This document shows positions 36,100 to 46,873 of a stretch of 64,000 nucleotides of DNA, piece by piece (the stretch's first letter is position 1; each line of letters starts with the position of its first letter). Source of the stretch: Neckera pumila (lineage: Eukaryota > Streptophyta > Bryopsida > Hypnales > Neckeraceae); contig OZ018411.1 in the NCBI GenBank assembly GCA_963969595.1, positions 23,124,545-23,188,544 on the forward strand, given 5' to 3'. Below the pieces are notes generated by a model. It had not been told where the DNA came from. It saw only the letters and a program-made list of their open reading frames with translations, and searched no databases. Made by a program: the position numbers and the translations under genes.

Positions 36100-36267
36100 A
36101 TGCATTCAAACAACTCTACAAAGAAAATTATATTGGATGAAAAAGTGAGTTAATGCATTCAAACAACTCTAACTCTACAAAAAAATCATATTGGATGAAA
36201 AAGTGAGTTAATGCATTCAAACAACTCTAACTCTACAAAAAAATCATACTGGATGAAAAAGTGAGTT
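36100..36267. repeat. Minisatellite, 53-58-bp unit, three copies
   Basis: Units at 36100-36152, 36153-36210 and 36211-36267 each begin ATGCATTCAAACAACTCTA and end GGATGAAAAAGTGAGTT. Copies two and three differ at only one or two positions, and the first lacks a short ACTCTA duplication. Confidence 0.9.
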
Positions 36268-36740
36268 TTTTCCCTCTCATTACGCCTCCTTGAAATCATT
36301 CACCAGACACAAACAAATTGTTGGCCACGTCGTTCCATTCCAGTGTGAAATTCCTCGGGCCAACCCCTGGTTCCGTCGCGAGAAAATGGTGATGATTGGA
36401 AGAATGAGTTTGGCTATGGCCTCCTGCTTGGGTTTGTTTGCATATGACAGATTACATTGATTCAGATTTGGGCGAAAGTGGACAAGATCTGGCCAAGGGT
36501 ATAAGCATATCACACACTTCCTCAAGCATAGTTTCTAAGCTAATAACTTAAACCAAAAGTGGGAGGAGCCGGTGATTCATTACGTTAAGCACCAATCAGC
36601 CGGGTCCTTGTAGAAAATACTCCGCATTATAGGCTACAAAGACTTGATTATGAAGCTTGGCACCAGTTACGGTGCCAGGCACTATAATTTTAAAATATCG
36701 TGTCAGGCACTATAATTCAACCGGCTACCACGTGCTTAAT

Positions 36741-36853
36741 GTAGTGGGAGTCCTCCCCCCTCGGGCCTCCCGTCATGTGAGGGTCCTGCCCTCGCCTTCG
36801 AGGTAGGGCCCTCACATGACGGGAAGCCTTCAAGGGGAGGCCTCCCACTATAC
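36741..36853. repeat. GC-rich stem-loop, about 53-bp stem
   Basis: GTAGTGGGAGTCCTCCCC on the left is mirrored by GGGGAGGCCTCCCACTATAC on the right, and CCCGTCATGTGAGGG by CCCTCACATGACGGG, with a very short loop (CCTTCG region, about 36795). It is a sharp GC island in AT-rich DNA. It may be a foldback element or a small-RNA precursor. Two near-identical GGCACTATAATT words lie just upstream. Confidence 0.7.
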
Positions 36854-38199
36854 TTACAAGGTTTATAGATTGTGCCGAATGCCAAAAGCGACTTCTTTGG
36901 TACAGAGACCCAAGGATTTGGAGACCCGGCAACCGGCATGATATGGGTATGTTGGTGCGATTGTGCCCCCAAGCAGGAAGGTCAAATTGTCCAAATCTTG
37001 AGCTGATTCATGTATAGTACAGTACTCCCAAGATTGTTGTGGAGCAGATGGTTTCTCTTGAAGGTTTCAACAAAACAAACCTCACTTCCCCAAACTGAAA
37101 GCAGAAAACAAAGCCAGGAGGAGCTCAGGTCTTCAAGCAATGACTCACTTTTGAAGTATAGTCTTCCCAAACTCACTACTAGAAATATGGACCACGCAGA
37201 CTCAAGAGTAATGAGTGGCGGGACATACAACCTTAGTGACTTTCTAACAATGGTAATCTTTGTCAATGCAAAGTTCTCTTCATTATGGGTTTGGAGCCTA
37301 AAGTACGAGGTCCTAAAATACTTTAGATTTTCAAAGTGTTCACTAACAAAAAGCGACACCTATTGGATTCTTCAATGTACCATGTCAAGGTGGGAACACC
37401 TTTAGAGTATTATGTGATCCCAACTCCAAAAATGCATAACAAGTTCCTTAAGAATAAAAATATATTAATCAACTTGCACTAGATGCAACTTCCATTATTC
37501 TTTGAAGAAAACTTTACTGAAAAACATTTCAAGGGGGCTAATATTCCAAAAATTGAAATTAGCTCTACAATAGTCACCTTATGCACCTTTTACCTTTGAA
37601 AATGGTAGCCAAGTGTCCATACAATAGATTGAATTTTTGGTCTTCTCTAAGTGAAAGAAAGATTGCTCTATGTGTGGACAAGGTTCAAATGTCAGCTTTA
37701 CCTCCCTATTTTGGCCCCTTGTTCTCATGGCCCAATAGTAAAGTTAGGAAGCTTGTATAAATTTTGAAAGTACACTCATAGAAAACATAACCTAGATGAA
37801 TGATGATTTGTAAGGTCTGAAAGGTAAGGTAGAACTGCCCAATATCACAATGCATCCAGTTCCGCCACCTACATGATCTTCCCATTTGCGCTAGTGGCCC
37901 ACCCATTACTAAGTTACAATCTTAGCAACCCTTTATCATAATGGCAATGCACTTGAGGAGTGAACACATCAACTCATGCTTTAATAAGGGTCTACCCATG
38001 CTTCAACAATGGTCTATTCAGGCTTGAACATTTTCGCTTTGAAAAATCTCACCAAATTCACTTCTCGTCAGAATGTCTTCATTATTTTTTGCAAAAGACT
38101 TCTCTAGAATTTTTCAATCTCTAAAAAATATGGGAGCTGACAAATAGCTCCTCCAAAGTACCTAGATAACAAATCTATGTGGTATTAGGCTGATCTACC
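36854..38199. other. Intergenic, nothing recognised
   Basis: Overlapping sense and antisense ORFs of about 125-131 codons (36982-37405) occupy the same DNA without recognisable motifs. I do not call a gene. The rest is AT-rich spacer. Confidence 0.35.
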
Positions 38200-39069
38200 T
38201 TAACCCCTAAAGGACCATTGTCCCCTCGAGGGACAAATTAGATTTTGGGCAGGTACCTACGGGCTAAATTTTTGTTGTGGTTTTCTAAAATTTTTGTGGA
38301 AGATAGAAAAATTGATAAGCTTCGTGGGAATACAATTTTTTTTTCAATCAGTGCCCGGAACAAAAGTTACGCCCAAATAAGCTCAAAACAGGGGAGAGGG
38401 GGCAGCAAAATTTTTTTTTGCCTATTTGGGAAGATTTTATTCATTTCATCTGGATTTTCTATGAGAGAGTTATAGACAATCTTGTTTTTCGGGCAGTTAG
38501 AGCATCTTCTTGAAAAAAATAACTTGTAGGATTCATTTGGAATGCAATTTTTGCAATTTTTCAAAAAGAAAAGTTCCACATGGTTTAGTTTTCTTGCTAG
38601 AACAATCTCACCGTTGGAATTAGTGCATTGTAATTCCATCTAAAAGATATAAATATTTTAGATTTTCCTTCTATTTTGTGTTATCTTCTACTTAACAATT
38701 TTTTTAAGAATGAAAATTAAGTTTTTTTGAATTTTTTTTTTTCCAGGATCTCAACTCAATTCTCCACTAGAAAGATTTAAAGCTCAAAACTTTGTAGTCC
38801 AAAAAATTTAAGTTAAAAATGTTCAAAGTCCAAAAATCTAGTCCCGCAATGAACTGAAAATCTTGTTTTCTTCACTTTAAACGCGGATATCTCTGTGTGG
38901 TCAAAAATTCTGAATTTTTTTCCACACATTGCCATATTAGTTAGGTATAAGATCTTACGGTTGGGTGGGCAAAAAAAGCAATTTTCAGATTTTTTTTACT
39001 CCTTGCTCTAGAAATGACAATTTTGAGAGTTTTTTGGCAGAAAAAAGGCCTTGGTCCTTTAGGGATTAA
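38200..39069 (+). mobile_element. TTAA-flanked TIR element, type A (870 bp, reference copy)
   Basis: It begins TTAACCCCTAAAGGACC and ends GGTCCTTTAGGGATTAA. Just inside the left end is the palindromic GTCCCCTCGAGGGAC, followed by GGGCAGGTACCTACGGGCT, shared with 56232 and partly with 43470 and 61654. There is no conserved ORF. It supplies the empty site for the nested insertion at 44368 (TTTAAGTTAAAAATG near 38805). Confidence 0.85.
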
Positions 39070-39504
39070 ATGCAATTCTGTTTCTTCTTTCTTTCTTTCT
39101 TTCTTTGTTGAAGCACATGCACAATTCCCATTGCTATAAGGAACAGTGTGTTTCTTTTTTAATTTTGGCCCCACCATGTTATAGTACAAAAGCATGAAAA
39201 ACATGAAAGTTGAAATACAATGCTGCACATTGGGAGCCTCAATTATAAACTTATGCTTGTCCACTCTAGAATGGCACTTCCAAACACAGTTTTTGACATG
39301 ATAATTCAATGCGGCGGGAATAATTCAAAAGCTAATTATCAATAGAAACTTCAATAGAGTAAGCATATTATAATTCTGTAGAGAATCCAAAACTAGCTTA
39401 CTTCTCCCCCAAAGTTGATGGAGTTTTGGGCTCCCTAACTGAACTGTAGCCCATATGCCCCTTTCTTCTGCTTGATTGATAGCTTGTTTAAGGTAGTAGG
39501 CTCT
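39070..39504. other. Spacer with (TTTC)n microsatellite at about 39085-39105
   Basis: A short TTTC run, then AT-rich DNA leading to the LINE target site. No gene seen. Confidence 0.45.
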
Positions 39505-40178
39505 AAAAGCGACCCTTTAAGCTGGTGGCCTTCCCACTGCCAGCTGGAGCTCAGTTATGGGGTACCCTGCTGAATGCCAGAGTTGCAACCTCAACATCTG
39601 CGAGACCACGGAGCATGTTCTCTACTCATGTAGAATCGCAAGACAAGTATGGAAGAAATTTTGGTGGATTCGTCAAGACCTTGGTCATCACCAATTACCA
39701 TCATGGAGGGAAGCTATTATGGGGATCCCTCTTGGTTCTCATGGCCCAGACGGTTGCTACACTCCCCCGATTTTGAATTCAATATCGCTAGTGACACTTT
39801 GCGCTCTGCCACTCTCTGGCACCTGTGGTGTGCCAGGATTAGGAAGCTTTTTGAAGGCCAGGCCAGTAGTACCATTGAGATCTGCTCCCTTGCTTGGAGA
39901 GACACCATTTTGGCAAGAATGGCTCTTAGGAACCATATCCTGTCATTCTACAACCATTGTAGTGAGGATAGACAGAGACTTCTTTGCCAAGAGTTTCTGA
40001 ACACTTGGTGCAAAAATGAGGTCTTTTGCTCCAGTACTCTTCACAAGCCCGAGTGGCATCTCTCTCTTAGCCTTCCTCCTAGGTTAGGCATCCCGCATGA
40101 GCCGGATTGATTGTTTTCTCCTTTGGTTTTTTAACGGTCACCGTCCTTTTCCAAAAAAAAAAAAAGCAACCCTTTAAG
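39505..40178 (+). mobile_element. 5'-truncated LINE with target-site duplication
   Basis: The insert 39522-40161 is bounded by AAAAGCGACCCTTTAAG (39505-39521) and AAAAGCAACCCTTTAAG (40162-40178), a 17-bp duplication with one mismatch. It ends in a poly-A run (40153-40165, merging with the duplication). It encodes the C-terminal end of a LINE ORF2 protein: the zinc-binding reverse-transcriptase tail CQSCNLNICETTEHVLYSC followed by ARQVWKKFWW, then after a frameshift near 39760, SATLWHLWCARIRKLFEG to a stop at 40110. The 5'-truncation, poly-A and AAAA-starting target site fit target-primed reverse transcription. Upstream ORF2 domains (endonuclease, RT) are absent. Confidence 0.88.
39522..40110 (+). 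pseudogene. LINE ORF2 C-terminal fragment (zf-RVT)
   Basis: The Cx2C...ExxxHxxxxC zinc-binding pattern of plant LINE reverse transcriptases is read in the frame through 39557. The frame through 39649 carries the remaining C-terminal part (LAWRDTILARMALRNHILSF) to the stop at 40108-40110. One frameshift near 39760 separates them. It is a dead fragment carried by the truncated insertion. Confidence 0.8.
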
Positions 40179-40699
40179 GGATGATTCGCCTTTTCCATAA
40201 GTTTGCATGATCAGAAATATTTTTAGCTCATTTTTCAAAGAAAGTAAAATAGATGCAAAATGTAACACAAGTGGTTTCATATTTTTTGAAGCATTTTTGA
40301 ATTAGTTATCAATTTTCAAAGATTTCTGTTGTAGGTACCTATTTGTGACCCCTAGGTCTCCCAAAATGCGTCCCCTTGCAACTTCTAAAGTGATTTAAGG
40401 AAATGAAGGTCAATGATTGGCTCTTGCAATAGAAATACAATTTTTTCTTGATGCATTCAATAGCTAAAGTGGTCCATTCAAGGATGACCTCCAATCCATT
40501 CTACAATTAATTATAGGGTCAGTTTGAAGGAGAGGGTCCCTTTTATAGCACACTACCTTAGATTCCCAAAGCCCTCCACTATTAGTAAGGGCATCGCCAT
40601 CGCAGCTCTTCAAGCGGCATGGACACGGTGACTTGGCACGCCCGCGCTGTGCACCTAGCCTACGACAGGTGCGCCAAACACTAAAACTTGACCGGCCAC
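40179..40699. other. Spacer with old repeat fragments
   Basis: 40410-40560 shares ordered words (CAATGATTGGCTCTTG, ATAGGGTCA, ACTACCTTA) with 58565-58725. A short GC-rich piece at 40590-40690 ends abruptly where the type B fragment starts. Confidence 0.4.
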
Positions 40700-41364
40700 G
40701 CCAATTTGAAATTGGTTTTCTAGAATTATATTTGAATCCTTCCATTTTGATCAATGATATGAAAGTTATGAGGAGTTTTTGTTTGTGGATAGTTATAGAT
40801 TCTCTACTTTAAAATAAACCTGGGGTCTTTTATCTTACTCAATTTTCAATATTTTTGAAAAAAATAAAATTATAGGATGTAGATTGTTTATTAAAACATT
40901 GTAACCTTTGGAATTGGCGTTTTTCAATTCCATAACTAAACTCTTAACAATTTTGTATTTTGAATCCTTCTTTCTGCTTACTATTTGTTTCATATATGTT
41001 ATACAATTTCAAATGATCTGAAATTTTTCAAGCATGTAGAAAGCTTGTCTAGGAAAAGAATCTAAAGAAGTACCACCATTTTAGACATTTTTTCATAGAA
41101 GAGTGAGGTTGTAAAGTGCAGCAACCCTGTTTTTTGTAGTGCCAAATGAAATGATTTCAATGAATTTGAATGCTCACATCTTGCAATGTACATGGTGAAA
41201 TTTTTTGAAATTTTTACTACATATTTTCAAGTCAGCATTCTACAAGATTCTATGGTTATATGTGTCAAAGAAGGGATTTATTTTTTAAATTTTGGTACTA
41301 AAACTAAAAATGACAATTTTGAGCGTTTTTGGTGAAAGCATAGTCATGGAACTTTAGGGGATAA
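40700..41364 (+). mobile_element. TTAA-type element, type B, 5'-truncated
   Basis: It matches the right two-thirds of type B copies and ends GGAACTTTAGGGGATAA. The left third is absent, replaced by unrelated GC-rich sequence. Both this end and its right flank are duplicated at 62700-64000. Confidence 0.7.
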
Positions 41365-42496
41365 ATTAGGACTACCAAGACCAATCAAATTGTGATGATT
41401 GACTGACAAGTACGCCCTCCATACACACCATACACAAATAATTTGACGTATGTCATGAAATTAAACGTCATCTTAGAGGTTAAAATTTTTTTTTTACCAC
41501 AATTTGTATTTAAGAATTTTAAAATTTTCCTTTGGATATTTCAAAATTGCAAGTGTGGACCATTCAGTTTGCATTTTCAAGAGAAGCCTATTCAATTGCT
41601 TGCAACCTTGTTTTGTTGCCATCCCCCAAAAAACTTGATTTGTATAGATATTCAAGTTTGTTTATGCATGATTTATTTTTTATTGTAGTGATCTATTAGG
41701 ATACAAAAGGAATTTTTGGAAGTGGATATTTCGTGGAATTTTTTATTCAAGACAATTTTATAAAGTAATGACACCCAGTTGCAACTTGTTTGCAAAACCA
41801 ATCAATCTACATGCTTGCCTAAATTATAATCCTTTAGATACATAAGAGCCTAGTGTCAATTTGGATTCAACTTGTTTTTGGCACTTTGAAAAATCATAGC
41901 TTATTCTTGCATTGTTCCAAAAAAACATACTATAAGAATCTTGAATCCTTTTGAATTCCAACCAAATTTAATAAAATTAGACAAACTGAAAATGAAAAGT
42001 TCCATGCTTAAGTACTTATTTAGACAACTATTGAGTTGCCGTTGTAGCAAACCTTATAGATGAATATTAGTGATTTTTTTAGGTTTTCTTAGTAAAAGTA
42101 CAACATATACCCTAGAATGAAAGTAGGTCAAACAAATCATTCAATTGGGATCATTCATTCTTCATTTATCCACAATATAATTTAAGAATAGTAAATTGCA
42201 TCCAAATATTGGTGAATTATCATATATTTTCTATAGGTGGTTTCCGCAATTTCATCCACTTTTTTCTCTTCTTTTGAAATGTAATGGAAACCCATTCAAA
42301 TCAAGTAAGAATGTGGTGGTTATTTGCCAACAAACATTTTATTAGGGAGTAGATCGTAGAGTTTGACCAAGCAAAGAAAAACATTGACTAATATAGCAAG
42401 TACAATTTGCAGCTACCGAGGAATTTTGAAACTTGTCAAACATTTGGTTGCATAAAGTTTTAGAATATGAAGGCAAAGAATTTGTCCCAAGATCAC
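41365..42496. repeat. Unique-flank half of a segmental duplication, then spacer
   Basis: 41365 to about 42000 matches 63435-64000 closely in order and spacing (for example TGTGGACCATTCAGTTTGCA in both). The match runs to the window end in the second copy. The remainder to 42496 shows nothing recognisable. Confidence 0.75.
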
Positions 42497-42923
42497 TTAA
42501 TCTCTAAAGGACCATGATTCTTTGACACATTTCACCATTGGATCTTGTAGTATGTTGACTTGAGAACGTGGTAAAAATTTATGAAATTTTTACCGCAAAA
42601 TATGAGCATTCAAAATCACTGAAATCATTTTTTGGCCTTGCAAAAAAACATGGCAGCTGCACTTCACAACATCACTTTTTTGATGAAAAAATGTCCAAAA
42701 TGATGGTGCTTCTTTAGATTCTATTTCCTAGACAAGCTAGCTATATGCTTGAAAATTTTCACATCATTTGAAATTGTATAGCATATAGGAAAAAAATAGT
42801 AAGTAGAAAAAAATAGAGAAGGTTTCAAAATATAATATTGTTAAGAATTTAGTTATGGAATTGAAAAATGCTAATTCCAAATGTTGTAATGCTGTAATAA
42901 ATAATTTACATCCTATATAGGAT

Positions 42924-43127
42924 AGAATGGGGTGTTTTAAGTGAGTTTTTAAGTATAATCCTAGATATAAGATTTTAAGTTATGACCTTTAAGGCAATTT
43001 TCAACAAAGGTTTATTAGAAACACATGTATTTCTAGTAAAGTTTTGTTGAAAATTGCCTTAAAGGTCATTACTAAAAATCTTATATCTAGGACTATACTT
43101 AAAAACTCACTTAAAACACCCCATTCT
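42924..43127. mobile_element. Foldback MITE with CACTA-like end (about 87-bp arms)
   Basis: Arms 42924-43010 and 43041-43127 are almost perfect inverted copies starting AGAATGGGGTGTTTTAAGTG. The right flank continues CTCTTGTAGTGTAT, the complement of a CACTACAAGAG end. Other type B copies read straight through this site (CATCCTA...GGATTTTATT), showing it is an insertion. Confidence 0.78.
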
Positions 43128-43773
43128 CTTGTAGTGTATGGTTTTATTTTTTTCAAAAAATATTGAAAATTGAGTAAAATAAAGGGTTTCAAGGTTTATT
43201 TTGGAATAGAAAATCTATAACTACCAAAAGACAAAAATCCTCATAAATTTTTACTCATCCAACATAGAATGATTCAAAGGTTTTTACGTGTAGATAATTT
43301 TAGAAAACCAATTTCAAATTTTTGTTTATGAAAAAAGTGTTTTTTTTAGATATGCCTGGATTGCCCATTTACACAAAAGTAACATATTAGGCCATAACTT
43401 TTGACTCATATTTCCAAATGTCATGAACTTTAATGCCTATGGAAGATATTCCTTGTCCCCACCTTCTTCTAAATCCCTAAAGGACCATTTGTCCCCTTGG
43501 AGGACAATTTTGGGTCCGAGTAGGTTCCTATTGTCTCAATTTGTAGTGAATATTTTTCAAATTGTGTAATTGTATGAGAGCTTTGTAGATATGTAATTTT
43601 TATATCAATCGGTGCCCAAGAGCAAAAGTGTTGATACGATTAAGTCAAAAATGGAGATTGGCAAGCTGCACAAAAAAATCACAAAAAGCCAAAATTATTT
43701 TCTAACTTTTCTTTCCTAATTCTTTTTTCTTCTACATGTGAAGCTTTGTTTCTTTCTTTTGCAACGGTGCTAG

Positions 43774-43997
43774 TATGTGAACCCAAGAATACGAGCTTGT
43801 GACCATTGAGCCTATAGTATAGGTACCTATAATATAATTCCACACACTATAGAAGGTGTATGTATCATAAACACCTATAATATGGGTATTTGTAACATAT
43901 ATACCATATAATCATAGACGGTTTCCACAATATACACACCTATAACATAGATATGTAGTATTCTAGACTCATGGGCTCACACTTCTGTGCTCACATA
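43774..43997. mobile_element. Small TIR element inside the type A copy
   Basis: TATGTGAACCCAAGA on the left and TCTGTGCTCACATA on the right form imperfect inverted ends of a 224-bp insert that other type A copies lack. Internal ACACCTATAATATGG-like words are repeated. The superfamily is unknown. Confidence 0.5.
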
Positions 43998-44367
43998 ATA
44001 GCAACCTTCTTTTTTTTGGACTCATGATGAGAAAATTATGGACAATCTTAGTTTTTCGGGCAATCTAAGCATCTTCTTGAAAAAATAACTTATAGGATTC
44101 ATTTTTTAATGCAATTTTTACAATTTCCAAAAAAAATTGTTGGACAAGGTTGAGTTTGCATGCTAGAACAATTTTACCATTTAGATTAGTGTATTTCAAT
44201 TCCATCTTAGAGCTATTAACAATTTAGTTTGAACCTACCTCTATTTCATAAATTTTTAATGAGTGAAATTAAGTGTATTTTTTTTTAGTTTTTTTTCTTA
44301 GATTCTCCAATCAACTATTCAATATTAAAAATTAAGAAATCAAAATTTGTAGAATTTTTTTTTAAAG

Positions 44368-45297
44368 TTAACCCCTAAAGGACCAACATGCGTTTTTTGT
44401 CCGTATAGAAATTTTGGGCAGGTACGTGTGACTAGAGATATCCATATTTGAGGCTGAAATTTTAATAGAAGGTGGGGGCGAGGAATATCTTCATGTGTAC
44501 CAAGTTTCATGACATTTCAAAATACGAGTCAAAAGTTGTAACTTGATATGTTACTTTTTTTCGTAACCGGGTAGTTTGGGCAAATCAGGAAAAATCGTTT
44601 TTTCCGGAATCTTTTTTTTGAAATTGGTTCTCTACATTTATATAAACTTAAAAAGCTTTGAGTCACTCCATTTCAATCAATGAGTCAAAAGTTATGAGGG
44701 TTTTTGGTTTGCGGGCAGTTATGGATTCTCTACTAAAAAAAACTTTAAAGTCGTTTATTTAACTCAATTTCCAATATTTTTGGAAAAAAATAAAATCTTA
44801 GGATGTAGATTGATTATTACAACATTACAACCGTTGGGATTGGAATTTTTAAATTCCGTGATTAAATTTTTAACAATTTAGTATTTTGAATCATTTTCTA
44901 CTTCTTTCTACTTACTATTTTTTTCCTATATGTCGTACAATTCCAAATGATGTGAAATTTTTCATGCATATAGACAACTTGTTTAGGAAACTGAATTCAA
45001 AGAAGCACCACCTTTATCAGCATTTTTTCATTGAAAAGTGAGCTTGCAAAGTGCAGCTGCCCGTTTTTTCGCAGGATTGAAAAAATGGTTTTCAAGACTT
45101 TGAATGCTTATATCTTATGATCCACACGGTGGAATTTTCTGAAATTTTTACCACATGTTTTCAAAATATCATACTATAAGATCCTACGGTTACATGTGTC
45201 AAAAATTGTTTTTTTCCAAAAATTTGGTAGTTGTATTAGAAATGGCAGTTTTGGAGCATTTTTGGTGATTACATAGTCATGAAACTTTAGGGGTTAA
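44368..45297 (+). mobile_element. Innermost type B element (930 bp)
   Basis: TTAACCCCTAAAGGACC to AACTTTAGGGGTTAA. It sits in the type A sequence at a point where 38200-39069 has one TTAA; here TTAA is present on both sides. It has the same length as 12917-13846. Confidence 0.88.
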
Positions 45298-45642
45298 GAA
45301 GATTCAAAGCCATTAAATCTATTGAACAAGGTGTAAAAAATCTTGTTTTCTTCACTTTGGATGCAAATATCTTGCAATCAATGCGGTCAAAGTTTCTAAA
45401 ATTTCTTCCACACATTCTTATACTAGTCTAGTATAAGATCCTTGGGTTAAATATGCAAAAAAAAATTTAAGTTTTTTGCTCTTTGCCAAAAATTGGCAGT
45501 TTTGAATGTTTTTTGTTGGAAAAAGGGCCTTGGTCCTTTAGAGGTTCAAATTTCAACCTAAAATATGCAAGTCCTCATTTACACCAACCTGCCCAAAATT
45601 TCTATCTAGCCAAAAAATGCATGTTGGTCTTTTAGGGGTTAA

Positions 45643-46871
45643 AGAAAGTACACCTAAAAAGCAACGAAATACAAAATTTAGCATGGTTCCATTATTATAT
45701 TGAAAAACATTTTGCAAGATAGTCAAAAGGGGATTCCAAATTCTCAAAATGCAATTTTTGAACACTAAATGAACAAACTATGAATTTTCAAAAATAGGAT
45801 TTTCTAAACCATCATTAGACTCTCATGAATGGTGAAAGTACATTTTAGGCAAGAATTTGTAGATGTCCCTTTTAGAAAGGTATTGATTTTAGGTGTAGTT
45901 TCCTTATCAGATTGCCAAATTTGACTTTGTAATGCAAAGTCCATGCCATTGATGAACAAAAAATGCTACTAGGTTTGTACAAATGTTGTGAACATTATTC
46001 AAAGTCCATCATAAAGTGGAAAGAAAATAGGGATTTTTTTTTTAGAATAGTAAAAACTAGAGCACCAAGCATTAGAAAAAAATGGGGCCTCAAGAGGGCC
46101 ATTTGATTCTAGACCAATAGTGCAAGTATAAGAAAAAAATATATATATACATTTTTTAAATATTGAAATTTTAAAATAATTTTTTTGATTCACTTCAGAT
46201 AACATGGCCAATTGTGATTTTTTTCGTTTGATATTTAAAAATATGTTTTTTATTTCTTAGTTTTGGTTGTATTTACATTACTGTCTAAAGTAAAACGGCG
46301 CTCTTAAGGCTTGATTTTTTTTCTAATTCATTTTTGATACAATATGGAGTTTTTTTGAATTTGTCCCTAGTTCTGCTTTCAACAATGGAAACTCATAAGC
46401 ATGAGACATGTAGGACAAGGCGTTGTATAGTCAATATCCAATAGGAGTTGTTTTAAGCTTTTTGTTTAATTGTAAATGTTGCATTTTTTACATTGTTGAT
46501 TGTCGGTGTACATAACTTAAGGTAAAGGGTTTAGTAATTGACCATCTAAGGAGAAAGATCGATTTGAGGTTGAGGTTAGCTACCCAAACCTTTCAGATTT
46601 TTTTTTGATACATAGAAGAGAAGAAAATAGAGGAATGGCAAATTTTTTGGTAAATTTTTTACCTCAACTGAATAAAATATGATTTTTTGAAGGCAAACAC
46701 ATATAAGGCGCTATTTATGCGCATAGGCAAATGTAATGATCACTTGGGTTGTGGCTTTTAAATCAAGCAGTCATTTAGAACCGCCTCTACAAAATGGACA
46801 AGTTTCTTTGAGCCTATTGGAAATGTCATTGGAAGTGAGTGGTTTCAAGATAGTCACCAGTCAATGGGAAC
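45643..46871. other. AT-rich spacer
   Basis: No supported gene. The words TTTTAGGTGTAGTTTCC near 45890 recur around 9020 and 53605, suggesting a short old dispersed repeat. Confidence 0.35.
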
Positions 46872-46873
46872 TA

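Larger units (their letters stand above)
43470..45549 (+). mobile_element. Middle type A element, nested in type B
   Basis: The left boundary reads TAAATCCCTAAAGGACC and the right boundary GGTCCTTTAGAGGTTCAA. The flanking TAAA and TCAA are each one change from TTAA. Intact type B copies have a single TTAA at this point (CTATTAAAATTTGAG in reverse). It is itself split by the type B copy at 44368-45297 and by a small element at 43774-43997. Confidence 0.8.
42497..45642 (-). mobile_element. Outer type B element (minus orientation) containing nested insertions
   Basis: The ends are TTAATCTCTAAAGGACC (42497) and GGTCTTTTAGGGGTTAA (to 45642). The two separated parts, 42497-43469 and 45550-45642, join to give one type B element in reverse. 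A foldback element at 42924-43127 and a type A element at 43470-45549 interrupt it. Confidence 0.82.

Noticed and set aside
35801..36267. CRISPR array
   Set aside because: The repeated units abut without unique spacers and the DNA is eukaryotic; these are minisatellites.
36741..36853. Rho-independent terminator
   Set aside because: The stem is far too long, has no T-tract role and the genome is a plant nuclear genome; a foldback or small-RNA locus is more sensible.
36982..37405. Pair of overlapping sense/antisense ORFs of 125 and 131 codons
   Set aside because: Neither has a motif or matching neighbour, and both cannot be coding. The sequence is probably ordinary spacer.
38200..38220. Interstitial telomere repeats (CCCTAAA)
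   Set aside because: Only one unit occurs at each site, always as part of a CCCCTAAAGGACC inverted end next to TTAA; there is no tandem array.
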